Shown here: positions 36,071 to 49,269 of the stretch, piece by piece | How the letters are laid out: each line of letters starts with the position of its first letter | How positions within the stretch are numbered: the first letter of the stretch is position 1 | DNA from: Oryzias latipes | Lineage: Eukaryota > Chordata > Actinopteri > Beloniformes > Adrianichthyidae | Assembly (NCBI RefSeq): GCF_002234675.1 | Contig: NC_019879.2 | Span: 10,235,325 to 10,299,324, forward strand | Direction: 5' to 3' | DNA length: 64,000 nucleotides | Position numbers and translations under genes: made by a program | Notes under the pieces: generated by a model | What the model was told of the DNA's origin: nothing | Database searches by the model: none | What the model saw: the letters and a program-made list of their open reading frames with translations, nothing else

Positions 36071-37676
36071 TAAAGTGCCAATCCAACCATCTTTAAACGT
36101 CTTTTTTAAATGTTTCAAGTGGTCTTTAAATTATGAATATGCTGTTTTTAGACAAAATCAGAAAACCTGTGTGGTTTTCTAGGACATAGTTTCTGCAGAG
36201 CAGCAATCTTCACCTCTGAACTGTGGGCGGGACCGTCGGCATGAAATAAGTCTACCCTTATTTGCCATCATTCCCTTGTTTACACTCTTTCCCACTAGCT
36301 TAAAGCCCTTAACAACTCCAACCTAACATTACCGTTGCAACAAAAATGATAAGCGAAGTCGGAGTTTGAGCCAGATTCCAGCTTAGACAAGGAACACCAT
36401 GACGTACAGTACATGGATCTTATCGTCTAAAACTGGATGCATCAGAATGGAGCAGAGCAGGGAGCTTGCAGCCTGCCATAGTACAGTGTTTCTCAATTAG
36501 TGGGGGGCACGATATGATGCGATATGTGCAGTAGTAGCGGCTGTAGGCACAGGTAAAACGGGCAATTTAACGGGGGGGGGGGGGGGGTGACAGCGGCTCA
36601 GTGCTTGGAAAAAAATCTGCGCCTCTATTAGTTTCCTATTATATGACAGTTTGTAAAAGCTTTAAACAGGGACTGTGAACGTCCCTGCGGCTGCTCGCTC
36701 CCGTCTCCTGTCACACGCGGCTGCGTGACTGAGAACGAAAGGGGAGGGGTAGTGGGCTCAGACTGCAGGTGGCACGGGGCACGCGAAGAGCTGCAAACGC
36801 TGCCGGGATTGCGCAACACCAGGATCATCGCATGCCTTTAGATTCCTCAGCTAATGCTAATAATGTCATTCTTTATTAACTATTGTAGACATTTTTGAGA
36901 CAACTTTATTTTCCATAAATGTATTCTTTGTCTGCCTGTCGTTTAGTTGGTCAGTATTTGACATTAAGACAGCAGGAAATGCAGGAAAACAGCTGCACTT
37001 TATGAGATCATAAATAAGCAATCGATCATTTAGAAAAAAGATCAGCACAATGTTTTGACCTGTTTCTTCAGACAAAAAACGTTAAATATATTGGTGCTGC
37101 TGTGTTAATGTTTTAGATCAATTTACATTTAATATTATTTATTGATTGAATAATTTTCCCTCAGCATCAAATGGTTCAGTTGGTCAAAAATGTTTGTAGG
37201 TGAAATAAGGACTGACAGTTTTTTGTATTTCAAGCACTTTAAGCTTCTTTTCTGTTTCAGACTATAACAGGGTTTCTGTGTGAAAAAATAAATGTAATAT
37301 TTGTTGAAAGTGGATTTGTATTGCTTTTTTTTATTTTTTTATTGTTAAAAGATACAATTTTAGGTATACTTACTTAACTTTTTATAGATACTAACCTAAT
37401 ATATTGTCACCGTGCGGCTGTGTGTGGGGGGGTGGGGGGTTAGGGGGGTGCAAAACATTTTTTTTTCATAGGGGGGGCCTGGCAAAAAATAATTGAGAAG
37501 CACTGCCATAGTAGCTTCGACGTCACTCCTACGAGCTTCAAAGTGCATTTTTTCATCTGCTCCTGATTCACAACAATTTGAATAAAGAAAACTGCAATTT
37601 TACGCTTGATTTTAATTAATTTATTCATGTCCTCCGCCATCAAAAGAACACGTTTTTTTATTGGAGTCGGTCTTTA
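36071..37676 (+). mobile_element. MITE family 1, copy H (sense), split by a hAT insertion
   Basis: Left part 36071-36483 and right part 37506-37676 together form one family member from 'taaagtgccaatcc' to 'attggagtcggtcttt'. It is closer to copy L than to the others (both have 'gtacagtacatgga' and 'aacaactccaacct'). Confidence 0.85.
36484..37505. mobile_element. hAT-like element, CAGTG(T/C)TTCTCAATTA ends
   Basis: Termini CAGTGTTTCTCAATTA and, inverted, CAGTGCTTCTCAATTA, with a perfect 8-bp duplication CCATAGTA at 36476-36483 and 37506-37513. 1022 bp, no transposase, with a G homopolymer near 36572-36588. Confidence 0.92.
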
Positions 37677-38689
37677 GGAAAGCGCACAAATAAGAACAAC
37701 AAAATAAAGTTTTAAAAAATCAAAGAGTTTGGGGAAGTTTATGCATAATAAAGTTTCTGGAGCTACTAAGGCTTATGGTTCAGCTTTTCTCTTGTAATAT
37801 TATCCACTCACATTACTTGGAAAGTTGTGTTTTCATGGCACAAAGTTAAGCGCATGTGATGGCATGTGACTCTTATGAAATCAGCAAGTAAACAAATTCT
37901 GAAGGATTCATGGATGATGATCTTATCTAAATATGAGGAGTCATGAAAAGAGGATTGAGCCATTCCTAAAGAAGATTCAGAATTTTCCAATTTCATATGT
38001 AAATGTAATTTAATTGATAATAAATAAATACATAAGAGGCAAGAAATGTAAAGATGTGTTTTCTTTCTATTGCGTTGCACATTTAAAACCTAAACTTTAA
38101 AATAGATTTTTTTTTAATTTGTATAACTGGAACAGCTGTCATTTTTGTTTGGTGGTGGCTTTGTCGTCTGATGGTATTATCACATCGATGATTAAAAGGC
38201 TCCTTTTCCCATTTTCACTTTCCTCTCTTGGTGCCGCCACACTGATGTGGGTCTAAATATGACATGGCAAATCCTCAGTCATTTGGCCGGGTGTCATGTT
38301 CCCCACGGTCCGGTCCTGTGGGGAATTAATGGGATATTCCTGCCGCAGCAGTGGGACAATGCTTTATTTAGAGGATGAGGTTTGGGATAATTCTTTATAT
38401 TTACTTCATTTGTCTGAAAACTCAGATTCCAACTAATATTCTTTAATTATTAAGTTGTTGCTTAAAACAACAACACAAGAGCTTTAATTGTTCTGTTTTT
38501 AATTACCGGCAGTAAAAATGAAAAAGCAAAATGTATCCCTTAAAATTCTACTCTTTTCTTTTGTACATTATTTTTAGCTTTAATAAAACTTTATGAAACA
38601 TTAATCATGTTATTGGTGGTGAAAAACACAGAAACACCAAAAAATAAAAATCCTTCCATCACAAATATGGATTTTACTGTGTAAATTTC
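37677..38689. other. Intergenic, nothing recognised
   Basis: A+T-rich with no supported ORF. Confidence 0.35.
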
Positions 38690-39985
38690 TCTCACCGCAC
38701 TGAAACACTCATCCATGCGTTTGTTACGTCGAGGCTGGATTACTCTAACTCCTTGTTAGCAGCGTGTCCTCAGAGTTCCTTAAGAAGTCTTCAGCTTGTT
38801 CAGAATGCAGCAGCAAGATTGTTAGCAGGAATTAGCAGAAGAGATCACATCACTCCTGTGTTGGTTTCGCTCTATTGGCTCCCAGTTGATTCCAGAATCA
38901 AGTTCAAGATCCTCCTGCTAACCTATAAGGCCTTACATGGACTGGCCCCGTCCTATATTAAGGACCTCATAGTCCCTTACCATCCAAACAGAACAATTCG
39001 CTCGCAAAATGCAGGACTGCTTGTGGTTCCTAGAATTAGTAAAAGTACAGTTGGAGGTAGAGCCTTTAGTCATCAAGCCCCTGTTTTATGAAATAAACTC
39101 CCAGCTCATGTAAGAGAGGCCGACACAGTTTCTACATTTAAAGTTAGACTGAAAACATTCCTCTTTGGACAGGCTTATTGTCAGACTACTTAGTATTCAG
39201 AGATTACTTAACTTAATGTTAATGTTTTTAAATTAAACTTAATAACAACAACTACTTGCTGTTAGTAGGCTGCTAGAAGTTGAAGTTGGGGTAGCTATGG
39301 TGCACTGGGGTTCTGTCCTCTTTTCTCCTCTACTTCTACCCTTCCTCTCTTCTCTATTCTTGATCATTATTCATCATTCAGTTCTCCATGCCTCTGTTTG
39401 GTGCAGTGCGATTCATGTACTCTCCCTCTTTCCCTCTCCCCTCCTGGGGAGTGGGAGTGCTTCCAGATTGCAGTCGGTTCATCCGTGCTCCTGTTCCTGA
39501 CCGTGTACCTCGTCTCTATTACTGCTGCTACACCTGGCTGTGGATCCTGTCCCCGGCTCGACTCGACTGTCCCCCCAACTCAGTCTGGATGAAGCTCGTC
39601 TGCTGGACTTTAAACATGTAGTTGTAGTGTTAGATAAGTTAATTCTTCTCTATGAGTTCTGGTAAATCACCTGTCTGTCCTGGGGGAGGATCCGTCCTTC
39701 ATGTGGACATCCCTGAGGTTTCTTCCTTTTTTCAGGAATCCGTTTTTTTTAGGAGTTTTTCCTTACAGCGAAGGGGGGTCTAAGGGCAGGGATGTTCAGT
39801 TTAGCTTAGTCAGTTTGTCAGTTCAATTTAGTATTTTCCTATTGAATTCTATGTATTCATGATCCTTTTGATTTCATGTTTAACTTTTTCAATTACCGAT
39901 ACGAAGCCCATCGAGACAACTGTTGTTGTGAATTTGGGCTATACAAACAAAATTGAATTAAATAGAATTGAATTGAACTAGCGCT
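38690..39985 (+). repeat. L2-like LINE 3' end with ATTGA tail
   Basis: 38753-39091 encodes LQLVQNAAARLLAGISRRDH, then ITPVLVSLYWLP, then YKALHGLAPSYIKDL, the C-terminal tail of L2-type ORF2. The frame shifts near 39085, and KLPAHVREADTVSTFK follows. A 3' UTR leads to 'aattgaattaaatagaattg', the usual short-repeat tail. 5'-truncated. Confidence 0.85.
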
Positions 39986-40091
39986 CTTCATCATCAATCA
40001 AAGGAGACGTCGGCATCTTATTTAGGCCATGGAGCGGCGAGCTCCTTACATGTGGTAGTGGCCTTGGATGAAGCCATCTTGGAAAATCGTG

Positions 40092-40222
40092 GTTGGTGAT
40101 TTTACAGAGGAGCTGTGGATCCAACAATTCCACATGACACGTTCAATTTTTAATGAGCTGTGTGACGCTGTGGGCCCTCCTGTGGCGTCAGCTATACAGT
40201 GACCTAAGCAGCCAGTGAGATC
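40092..40222 (+). pseudogene. PIF-Harbinger transposase fragment
   Basis: The frame from 40092 reads VGDFTEELWIQQFHMTRSIF, then NELCDAVGPPV, and after a stop PKQPVR, resembling the N-terminal part of Harbinger nucleases (HARBI1-like). Only about 43 codons remain and no catalytic residues are present. Confidence 0.55.
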
Positions 40223-43200
40223 CGGTTGTTGGTCACGTGACTCAGTTCATTCAAAAAAAGTGTTTCCAGTGCAGTTTTGCGAAATATGTCAATTTTGATG
40301 ACCCTCAAAAACCACCTCCTCCAAACACAAAAACATTTTTATGTGAATTTTTTCAAAAATGTCGTGTTTCTAATAGGCAGATTTATCATCGCTAGTCCAA
40401 TGGAAATGCATCTAGCAATGGCCAAACAAGGCGGAAAAACTCTTATAACTGTTTCCATTTCAAACATATCCATGAAATCATAATAAAAAGGAGTAATATT
40501 TAATCTTCATTTTGGGATTTTGGACTCTAACTCCTTTAGAAGTGACATAAAAAAGAAAAAGCTGAGCAAAAATATAACAAAAACTGTCAACATTTATTTT
40601 ATGGTGTGTTTTGGGTCGTTCCAGAAGAAAATTGCTTCTCTATTCATTCATATAAAACCGTTTCTGTTACTCAGCAGTTCAGTTGTTTTTTTCTGACCCC
40701 CAACTTTCATAATCAACCAATAAATGGAAAATTGCAAAGCCTCATTTTGAATAATAATTTATTAAAATGTCAGTTTTTTGTAATTACTTTTTTATTTCTC
40801 CACCTTTAATAGAAAAACGGGGACTATTCTCTGCTGGCTGACATTAGTCCCTCGTGTCTGTGGCTGCACGTACCTTACTAAATCTGTCTTTCACTAACTA
40901 GAACAGCTGGTCTGGTTCTCTTTCTGGCAGCCCATGCGTGGAAGACAGATCCCACAGATCTGATGCTGATAGGAAAGACTCAGATGGATGTTCTAGCGGC
41001 TGCTGAAAAACCAACTGTGCATACTTTGTGCCGACAAAATTTTTCTGGCGATAATTGTTTTCCGGTGGATCATTTGTGGGCAGCAACTTCACAATTTTTT
41101 ATAGGGAAATGTAGTAAATTTTGTAACAGCTGTTGCCAACAAACAGTGACAGCTGGAGACAGAGCAGAGTTTGGGCTCCAATGGCTCATGCAGGTTGGAA
41201 TCCAGCATTTGTCTGAGGAAACTTAGGGACTCTCAGAAGGACAGCACCAATTTCTTGCAGGAGGAACTGTCGATGCAATCCAACTGCAAGAAAAACGTAG
41301 TATTGCTCTGAGCTTAAGGTGAATTTCTTTATGAGTCTAGCAAAATAATATCTTTCTATGGGGTCTAGTTATATTGGATATAATTTTTTTGTTAGTTTAT
41401 TATCATAATTTAGACAAAAGCACATCAATTTATCTTTGTTCATGCTGACTTTCAACATAATTCTCTTAAATTTTGCTGATACCATTTTGTTCTTTATTAA
41501 TATCTCCTTTTTTGGGGTCATTATTGTTCATTTGATATAACTATTCTTTTCATTCTAATTACAAAAAATAAAAATACAAACAAAATGTTTAGTAAGTCAA
41601 AATGTAAACAGTTATGAACAGAACCAGCCTTGTATCTTCTTAAAGATGTTTTTGCTTATTTTAGATTAAATTCATTTTTTGAATTCATCCATCCATCTTC
41701 TAAACCCGAGATCTATGTCATGGAGACTTCAGTTGTCTTACAATTGATTTTTTTTTTAATCAAGTATTTCTTACAATTTCTTAGAATTTTACAAACATTT
41801 AATAAGTGTATTTAGTTGTATTTATATTCCAAAAACAGATAAATAGAACAATAATTAAAATGATTTTTTATATAGAAGCAAAGCAATAAAACTGATAAAT
41901 GGAATTTTGGTTAATTTGGTTCTTTTGAAGTGTTTGCTAAAATTATTGCATATATCAACTTCTGTTGTCTATTATGGTGGAAACTCAAGGTATTACTACT
42001 GCGATGTCAATTACATAAACAACAGTGGACCTGAAATATCGCCTAAAACATTTTCCAAATCATATTATCAAATTGAATAAAGCCTGTATAAATCCGTATA
42101 AATAAAGACATTCAAAGTCAATCCTCTGTCTGTTTTTCAACATTCCACAGAAACACACCACACAACCTGCTTTTTGCCACCGAATTTTTCCAAAATTCAA
42201 TTTGATCTTGTTTATGCCACGATGTGAGGCCAAGTGAGGAAAAAAGCAGTGATGAATACAAATGTCACAAGTCTCACGGATTTAAATCTTACCCTGTGAC
42301 GATCACAAATACAAGGCAGATAACTTTGATAGCAATTAAGATAAGACTTGGTCAGAGACGATGATACATGCTAATAATATTCAGAGAATATAAAACTGCT
42401 CTTGTCTTCCTCCTCTGGGAAACACATATGTTCCTCTGTGATGTAAATCATATCACTCTGATCTAATTCTTTACTCTCATCATTTCTTTCTTTTTTTTGT
42501 ATAACAGTGAATTTCTGTTCCCCTTTTTGGCTCTACAAATTAGGAAACTTTTCTTGGGACAGAAGATAACTGCTTCTTTCATTAAGAAAATCCATCGGAA
42601 TTAATCTAGCTTGCTTGTTTTTCACATGAAAAGAAAAACCGAGTGCAGTGGCAGGAACCCTGCAGTCCTAAAAGAAAAAAAAATCAATTTATCGATAAAT
42701 CAGACCATTAATTTGATCTTTTTATCTGTGAAACTTGAGATAAGTTTTGTTCTAACATCAGTGTGAGAGGTAAAATGAAGTTATTGAATGAGTTAAGTAA
42801 CCTAACAAACAGAATTGTCTTTCCTAAAAAGATTAGGTTTTTTTAGACTCTTGTTGGTCTGTTTGAGACCAAATGTGCTTCCAAATACAGTCACGCTACA
42901 CAATCCTCAGTGGCATTTCAAAATAAACTAGAAGCTGCGTGTTAGATTTCCGAAGCCTCTGCTTGTTTCAAAGATTTCTCAGAAAAAAAGAACAGGATGT
43001 TTGGAGGATGTGCCACGACAAAAGCCTGATCTCTCCGGCAGCACAGGGCAGCACAAGTCATTTCACAAGCCGACCTTCCTTTGACAAGTGCTTTGGTGCC
43101 AGACACATTTGGGATAAAAAAAATAAAAAATAAATACAAAAAGCCAGAACACCTAAAATCATCTGTCAAACACAGCAGTGAGGGGATTATGGTTTAGGGT

Positions 43201-43272
43201 TTATGTTCTTATCTGGGTCAGATTATTGCTACACTTTGATCCGGAAGCAGGAGATACCTGATGGGTAAAATT
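40223..43272. other. Gene-poor A+T-rich interval
   Basis: The 87-codon ORF 40963-41226 shows no recognised domain. 41690-41715 matches the start of the dispersed repeat at 52024. Nothing else recognised. Confidence 0.35.
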
Positions 43273-43721
43273 TCCTTGTACTATCTTGTGGGGTCCAAAT
43301 GACCCCACCCTCACATTGACGTGTTCTCCCTACCATGACAAAGGTGGATAAAGGTGAAGAGGATTTCATGTATTCCATGGACACCATGGACACAACAAAA
43401 ATCATTGAAGAAAAAAGGTTCAGCGCACTATCTTGTGGGGTCATCTGGACCCCACAAGACAGTGCGCTGAACAAGCACAAGCACAAGGGGTATGTCTGGA
43501 CCCACTGTAGCAGTTTCTGCCTATGAGTGTTGTTTAGGGGTGGTTGACGTTTACGTATAACTGTAAGCCTCTGGAGGATCCTAAACCTTGATGTTCGTGG
43601 GACTCCAAAGACACTGGTAACTTCAAATATGTGCTTGCTTCTTTGTAATGGTACTTTTTGCCTCCAAGGCACGCTTACGTTGGGAGTGGGGTCATCTGGA
43701 CCCCACAAGCTAGCACAAGGG
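43273..43721. mobile_element. piggyBac-like MITE with long internal palindrome
   Basis: Termini are 'ccttgtactatcttgtgggg' on the left and, inverted, CCCTTGTGCTAGCTTGTGGG on the right. The right end abuts TTAA at 43722-43725, the piggyBac target site; the left flank (AATT) is mutated. The termini themselves contain a GTGGGGTCC..GACCCCAC palindrome. At 43418-43472 is a second inverted repeat: 25-bp arms, 5-nt loop, one mismatch, repeating the terminal motif. The 249-codon minus-strand ORF across this region spans two transposons and is not a gene. Confidence 0.7.
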
Positions 43722-43801
43722 TTAAGTAAAACATGGTTTAAGTTTTCAGCTGATTTCAATTTAACCTTTAGGGTTAGACTTAAAACTTGTTTTGCTAAAT
43801 G

Positions 43802-44270
43802 AAAGACCCACTCCAATGAAAATGGTGTTTTTAACTTATTCTTGTAAAGGAGGGCATAAATAAAGAAATAGGAAATACAGTATGTGGGGCGGGCCACAAG
43901 CTCCTGATGCATCCTCTGGCAGACAGCTAGATCCATGTGCGTCTTTGTTTTCCTCGTCTGAGCTGGCATCTGGATCAAAACTGTATGTCTAGATAGCTCT
44001 AATATTGCTCACCATTTTGATATGAGTGGCTGTAAGCTAGTGAGAGAGCACATAATCAGTAAGCTTTCAATTATGGGTGATGGGAAAGGGGGCGGGGTTG
44101 CTCAGCTCCGACAGTACCACCCACAACTAAGGGATAAATTTCCAATGAACTACTGCCGCACAACACAACACAAATTTTTTTATTTTTGGCTAAAAATGGC
44201 ATAATCATAATCTAAAGAGCACCGGAGGCGCTATTAATATAGATCAAAAGATGATCGGAGTGGGACTTTA
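43802..44270 (-). mobile_element. MITE family 1, copy I (antisense, both termini)
   Basis: From AAAGACCCACTCCAATG to CGGAGTGGGACTTTA, 469 bp: the cleanest full-length member here. The inverted termini match at about 12 of 13 bases. Confidence 0.85.
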
Positions 44271-44430
44271 CACTTGACCATGATGACCCATAACAATGCC
44301 ATTAATCGTGCGTCTGTAAGCTCCAGTAACTCTTCATGCTTACATCATTGTTGCCTTCGCTGACTTGTCTCTCCTTTTGTCTTCTATCAGATGTTCCAGT
44401 GTTGGTTTGTCTCTTTTTGTTCATATCGGC

Positions 44431-44622
44431 GACAGTTTAGCTCAGGCGGTAGAGCAGGTCGTCCAACAACCGAAGGGTTGGCGGATCGATCTCCGCTCTC
44501 CCCAGCCAGCTGCCCCCCCCCCGAGCGCAGCCAGCCTGCAGCTCACCGTTCCCCCAGGGGATGGGTCAAATGAGGAGAACAAATTTCAGGTGTGTGACAG
44601 ATAGTGGGACTTTAACTTTAAC
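44431..44622 (+). repeat. tRNA-derived SINE
   Basis: Box A-like TTAGCTCAGGCGGTAGAGC at 44437-44455, box B-like 'ggatcgatctcc' at about 44481, then a tRNA-unrelated body and a tail 'gtgggactttaactttaac'. The head resembles fish SINEs. It is not a functional tRNA because the loop and stem pairing are degraded and a long body follows. Confidence 0.7.
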
Positions 44623-45950
44623 TATCTGAACAAAACCAGTCAGGAAAAATGGGCTGGAAACAACCAGTTCATTTCTTTCCACTGCTGCCAAAAGCATTCC
44701 GTCCTCTTTACTAAATTAAAACATTTTTTTTCAGTCTCCTGAAAGTGGAAATATTTCAAACATAGTTACAACAATATAACCTGAGACAAGAATGGAGTGG
44801 TTTGAATGATGCAAACTTGTATTTCTCTCTCAGATAATTTGATTTTGATTTCAATTAGACCGTAAAAAAATTAGTTCACTTTAATAGTGATGACTGAACA
44901 TGTTCATTTGGTTGTTTAGTCAGTGTTGCTGTTGAACGGTTTCCCCGCCCAGTCTGGTGGTTTTGATTCTAACTTGGCGGGGGGAAATTGCTTTGGGCAG
45001 ATGGACATTATTGAGGTGAGTTTGGGGTCTCTTTGGCAGTTTTAAGTTCCTTCCCACCCATACCACAGCCAGGTATGTGTGGGCAGAGGAGGCACGTCAG
45101 CCAGTACTTCACATGTAATCAGTCTCATCGTGAGTAACTAATGATAAAATAATAATATGTTCACTAATCTGTTCCTTAAACACAATTTATTTGACCTGTT
45201 TTTATCCTTAAAATCTCTGAATTTTGAGAATTTCCTGTTTAATTACAGCGCAGGCCGTGAGGTCATGGAGCACTGAGCTCTTCCTCACGGAGGATTGTGC
45301 AATCCCATGTTTACTGGGCTGACTGTGGTCGTTTTCTTCACTCAGCATACGCTGATAATTAAACGAGTTTTTTAAACAATTTTTTTTAGCATTGTAGACA
45401 TTTTTATCACACAACCTAACTTTCCATTGAATAGTTAAATTTATTTCATGGTTGTCCTTCATTTGGTGTTTGGATCTGACACAAAGCTGCAATGAAATGG
45501 AACAAGGGGAGACAGAGCAAAACGACTGTGCTTGTTTTTGAGAAGTTACTATAGAAACAATAAATAATTTGTTTTATGAATACATAAATATTTTTGGAAG
45601 GATTTTTACTTTTGGTTTTGCACAAATTTAGGAAAATAGGAAATCATCAAATACTTTCTTGACCAATCAGGGAACGTAATTTGATGTAGCTTGAAAGGCT
45701 TTATTAACTCTGAAAATCAAATTTATTTTCACAATAACAGGTGCAAGACGATTTTTCCACTTTTGATTGTGATAAGAAGTTATACCAGAACCACTGGTAT
45801 TTCATTATTTTTGTTTTTTTTTCCCCTTTCCTGCTTTTTCTTTCCTTTTTTGATTGTTCCTGGTGTTTGAGAATAATAAGGGTTCTTCAGTTGGTGTTTT
45901 TTTCATTTTTTATTTATTATTATTATTAAATTACTTGTAGTGTATGTAGA
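44623..45950. other. Intergenic, nothing recognised
   Basis: T-rich tracts near 45810-45930; no supported ORF. Confidence 0.3.
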
Positions 45951-46205
45951 TACACTCACTGGCCACTTTATTAGGGACACCGTGCTAGTTTCGGGTTTGA
46001 CCCCCTTAGGCCTTCAGAACTGCCCTTGGTGGCATCGATTCCACAAGGTACTGGAAACATTCCTCAGACTTTGGTCCATATTCACATGAAAACATCACAC
46101 AGATGCTGCAGATTTGTCGGCTGAACATCCATGATGCCAATCTCCACATCCAAAAGGTTCTCTATTGGGTTGAGATCTGGTGAGTAGAGGGTTGGGTAAC
46201 CAAGT
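45951..46205 (+). repeat. Fish DNA-transposon fragment (CACTCACTGGCCACTTTATT)
   Basis: Starts with 'cactcactggccactttatt' followed by 'agggacaccgtgctag' and 'ccttcagaactgccctt', a widespread fish interspersed repeat that I recognise but cannot assign to a superfamily. Truncated on the right. Confidence 0.6.
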
Positions 46206-47534
46206 CCAGTTCTCTTATAGAGTCAATAGTTCCAGCTCGGAACTCACAACCTCCACCTCATGCGCCGGGCTCTATAGGTAAAGGAGAACCTCTCAGCTGA
46301 TGGCCTGTCCAGATCGAATTGAGTTCTTCTTCCAGAGACAGATTAAATTATGCACCACACACACACTTCATTTGTTTAGTTGTTTAGTTGGATTTCAAGG
46401 TTTGCAGGTTCATAGAACTACTTTGGACCTGATGCAGGCACTCAACCCCTTAAGATGTCCTGGATGAGCCCCCACTATTCATGAAGCTCGGGAAGCTTTT
46501 AATTCCTTTTCACTCCATTTTGGATGTTTCATGGTTTTATTTTGTTTGTTTTTTACATTTTGTCCCATTTATCCTATAAACTTTATGTCAGAAATAAAAT
46601 ATTATCAGCACCAAAAACATAATTTTTAACTTTGACAAAGTGCCCATTTCGCACTTGGAGGAAAAAACTGATTCCAACCACAAAGAAAGGGGGAGCACCG
46701 AATTGGAGGATTTGGTAAACAAACTGTTTTCATTCAGAGGTTTTGCATTTCATGACATTCTCATTTTTACTTGTCTGTAGTCCAAACAATATCAAGGAGG
46801 GGCTGCAGGTTGTCACGTGTGTCATCACCTACAGTCAGGTGGGCTTCAGAACTGGTGCCTTTAAGCCAAAGTAAACATCCAGTGATGTAACCAAAGCTGT
46901 GCTCAGCTGCAGTCCTCTCAGCAGCTAGTCAGTGAGACGATGGGGAGAATAAGTGGAGTGGATCTAAAATGGAAGCCCTCCTGCTTTTAGCAGCAGCAGC
47001 AACCCAAGTGCTGACAGTCGTCAAACTCCACGAATGAGCCCGACTCGCCTCGTTTTTCAGTCTAAGAGGAGAATGTCATGAACGAATTCTGGAACATTTA
47101 CTGCTCAGACCCTCTTATGTAATGTTGCAGATTGAGTTTTGCCTTCAATTCAGCTGTGAAATCCAACAATGCCAACCATCAGGGTGCTCACCATGCCTCT
47201 CAGCTCTTTCCAATTAAAGCTTGAGTCAGCTGTTCCAAAACAGGCCCAACATTAAAGAGGTCTTCAACAAAAAAGCATGCGCTTCTGGTTATTTGGCCCC
47301 AACTTGTAATTAAATTGATTTCTTGTGATCAAAACTTTATTGTATCGCCTCAATTAGAGTGTGTGGGTAAAATACGCAGAGCTGCTGGTTATTTTTACAT
47401 TTAGTTGTGACAGTAACAAACATGAAGAAATGTGTGGAATGTGACATGGTTGTATGCTGGGATGTTCTGCCCCCTTGTGATTTAAACGGTACATCTAACA
47501 ACCATAGCCAATTTTACACACACACACACACACC

Positions 47535-47583
<49 letters not shown>

Positions 47584-48000
47584 TTTTGATTTTAGTAGTT
47601 TTTCATTTATAAACTGTTTCAGATGAAAGAATAGCAAAGTTCTGAAAAAGACTAACATTTTTTATGTCCTGTGTTTTTGCCTTCATCGCGCATGAGCACA
47701 ATTTTTCAGCAACGATTCTTATATTTTCCATGATGACTGCCATCTTTTATGGTTTAACTGAAGAAAATTTGACTGCATTAGATAATTCATAATTTTGAAA
47801 CACAGCTTTTTCACGATTAAATTGTGCAATTTTGCACCTTTCGTTTGAAGAATGTATGAGGAAGGTTGCCTCTATAGCTTCATTTTAATTTTTTAAAGTA
47901 TGTCTTTTAAACAAATTAAGATTTTTATTTCCTTTACAGTAGCAAGGAAATGCGATCTACATGAATAACAATGGACATGTGGCTTAATCGTCTCCTATTT
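46206..48000. other. Intergenic with CA microsatellite
   Basis: (CA)n at 47514-47576. No gene recognised. Confidence 0.4.
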
Positions 48001-48086
48001 CTCGCTATTATCGCCAAGGGGCGACATATTCCTCCACAATCTGTCCATTTCCCTCTGGCGTTGTCCTGTTCTCGTCCCGGGGTTAG

Positions 48087-48094
48087 TGACGTCA
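48087..48094 (+). promoter_or_regulatory. Perfect CRE palindrome in a G+C-rich patch
   Basis: TGACGTCA within 48030-48160, a local G+C-rich island. A donor-like 'actaag' + 'gtacgagt' follows at about 48237. It could be an upstream promoter for the gene at 49.3 kb or chance. Confidence 0.3.
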
Positions 48095-49269
48095 CAACCA
48101 GGACCGGGGATCAAGCTGAACGTGAATATCAGAATCAAACCGGAAATTGAGGCGGAGTCCTAACAAATAAAAGCAGGCTCGATTTAACAAAAAGATTCTG
48201 AAAGTTAGCATGAAAAAAGGAAAATAACCAAACTAAGGTACGAGTAAACTATAAACAACATCAGTTCACCAACAGACATACATGTAATTTTACATGTAAT
48301 TTATATGTAATTTTACATGTATTACATTTAGGCCTGCAGCCTTGCTTCAATGACCATTAGGTAAATACACTTCTGACCGTTAGCAGTTGGTAAATAAAAG
48401 ATTTTTTTTTTACGTTTTGAATTGCATACTCATTTACCCACATCACAAAGGATAAAGTGTAACCATAGAGCAAAACAAAACAAAATACGATTTTAAATGG
48501 ATAGGGATTGACCAAAAAAGTAACTTGTTGATCTTTCTATTTTATTTAATTCTTATGAAAATTTTTCTGGATTAAATATTTGTTGTTTGATGCCATCATA
48601 TGGACTTCAAAAGAAAAGAAAATAGTAAACTACATGGAACTGCTGTTAGCGAAACTGCTGAAACATCTGCAAAATGATAAAAAACACCTACACTTCAAAC
48701 ACATATACCGTTAAACTGTGAAGAACCTCTTTTTAGATGTTCCTCACCCAGACAGATATTGGCAAATGAAAACACATTAATTTAAAAAAAGAATAGAAAG
48801 AATAAATGTTTCTGCTAATATTCCACATTCATTTGGTTTCAAAGTTTTCTCTTCCTAAACATTCGTATCATCTTTTCTTTACATTTTTGTATGCTGTTGC
48901 TAAGATTTTCATTTTTGACATTTAAAATAGGTCAAATAGACGACAAAACACCTGAAGAAGTACAAGTTGAATATGTCTAAAAATGTACTATTTCAAAAAA
49001 GAAAAAAGTTAATTATATATTAAATAAAGATAGTAGTGGTGAATAGACAATAAAGCAATAATAGTACAGTGTACATTTTTGTTTATCACAGGCATAAAAA
49101 TGTGGAAAAATGCACACGTTTGTTATCATGAACAATATTTAACCATATTTAATTAAACTGTGTTTTCTGACTGCATTTAATATTTTTCAAATTTCTAATA
49201 TGTAATTTTAATTTACTTGTTTTTGCAAAAATTGTACTTTTTAATTGAATTTGCCCTGTTCAAACCTAG

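Noticed and set aside
43229-43978. 249-codon minus-strand ORF
   Set aside because: It runs across a piggyBac-like MITE, unique spacer and part of MITE copy I; the frame is open by chance and has no domain.
44434-44507. tRNA gene
   Set aside because: Box A and B are present but the arms do not pair well, and a SINE body and tail follow.
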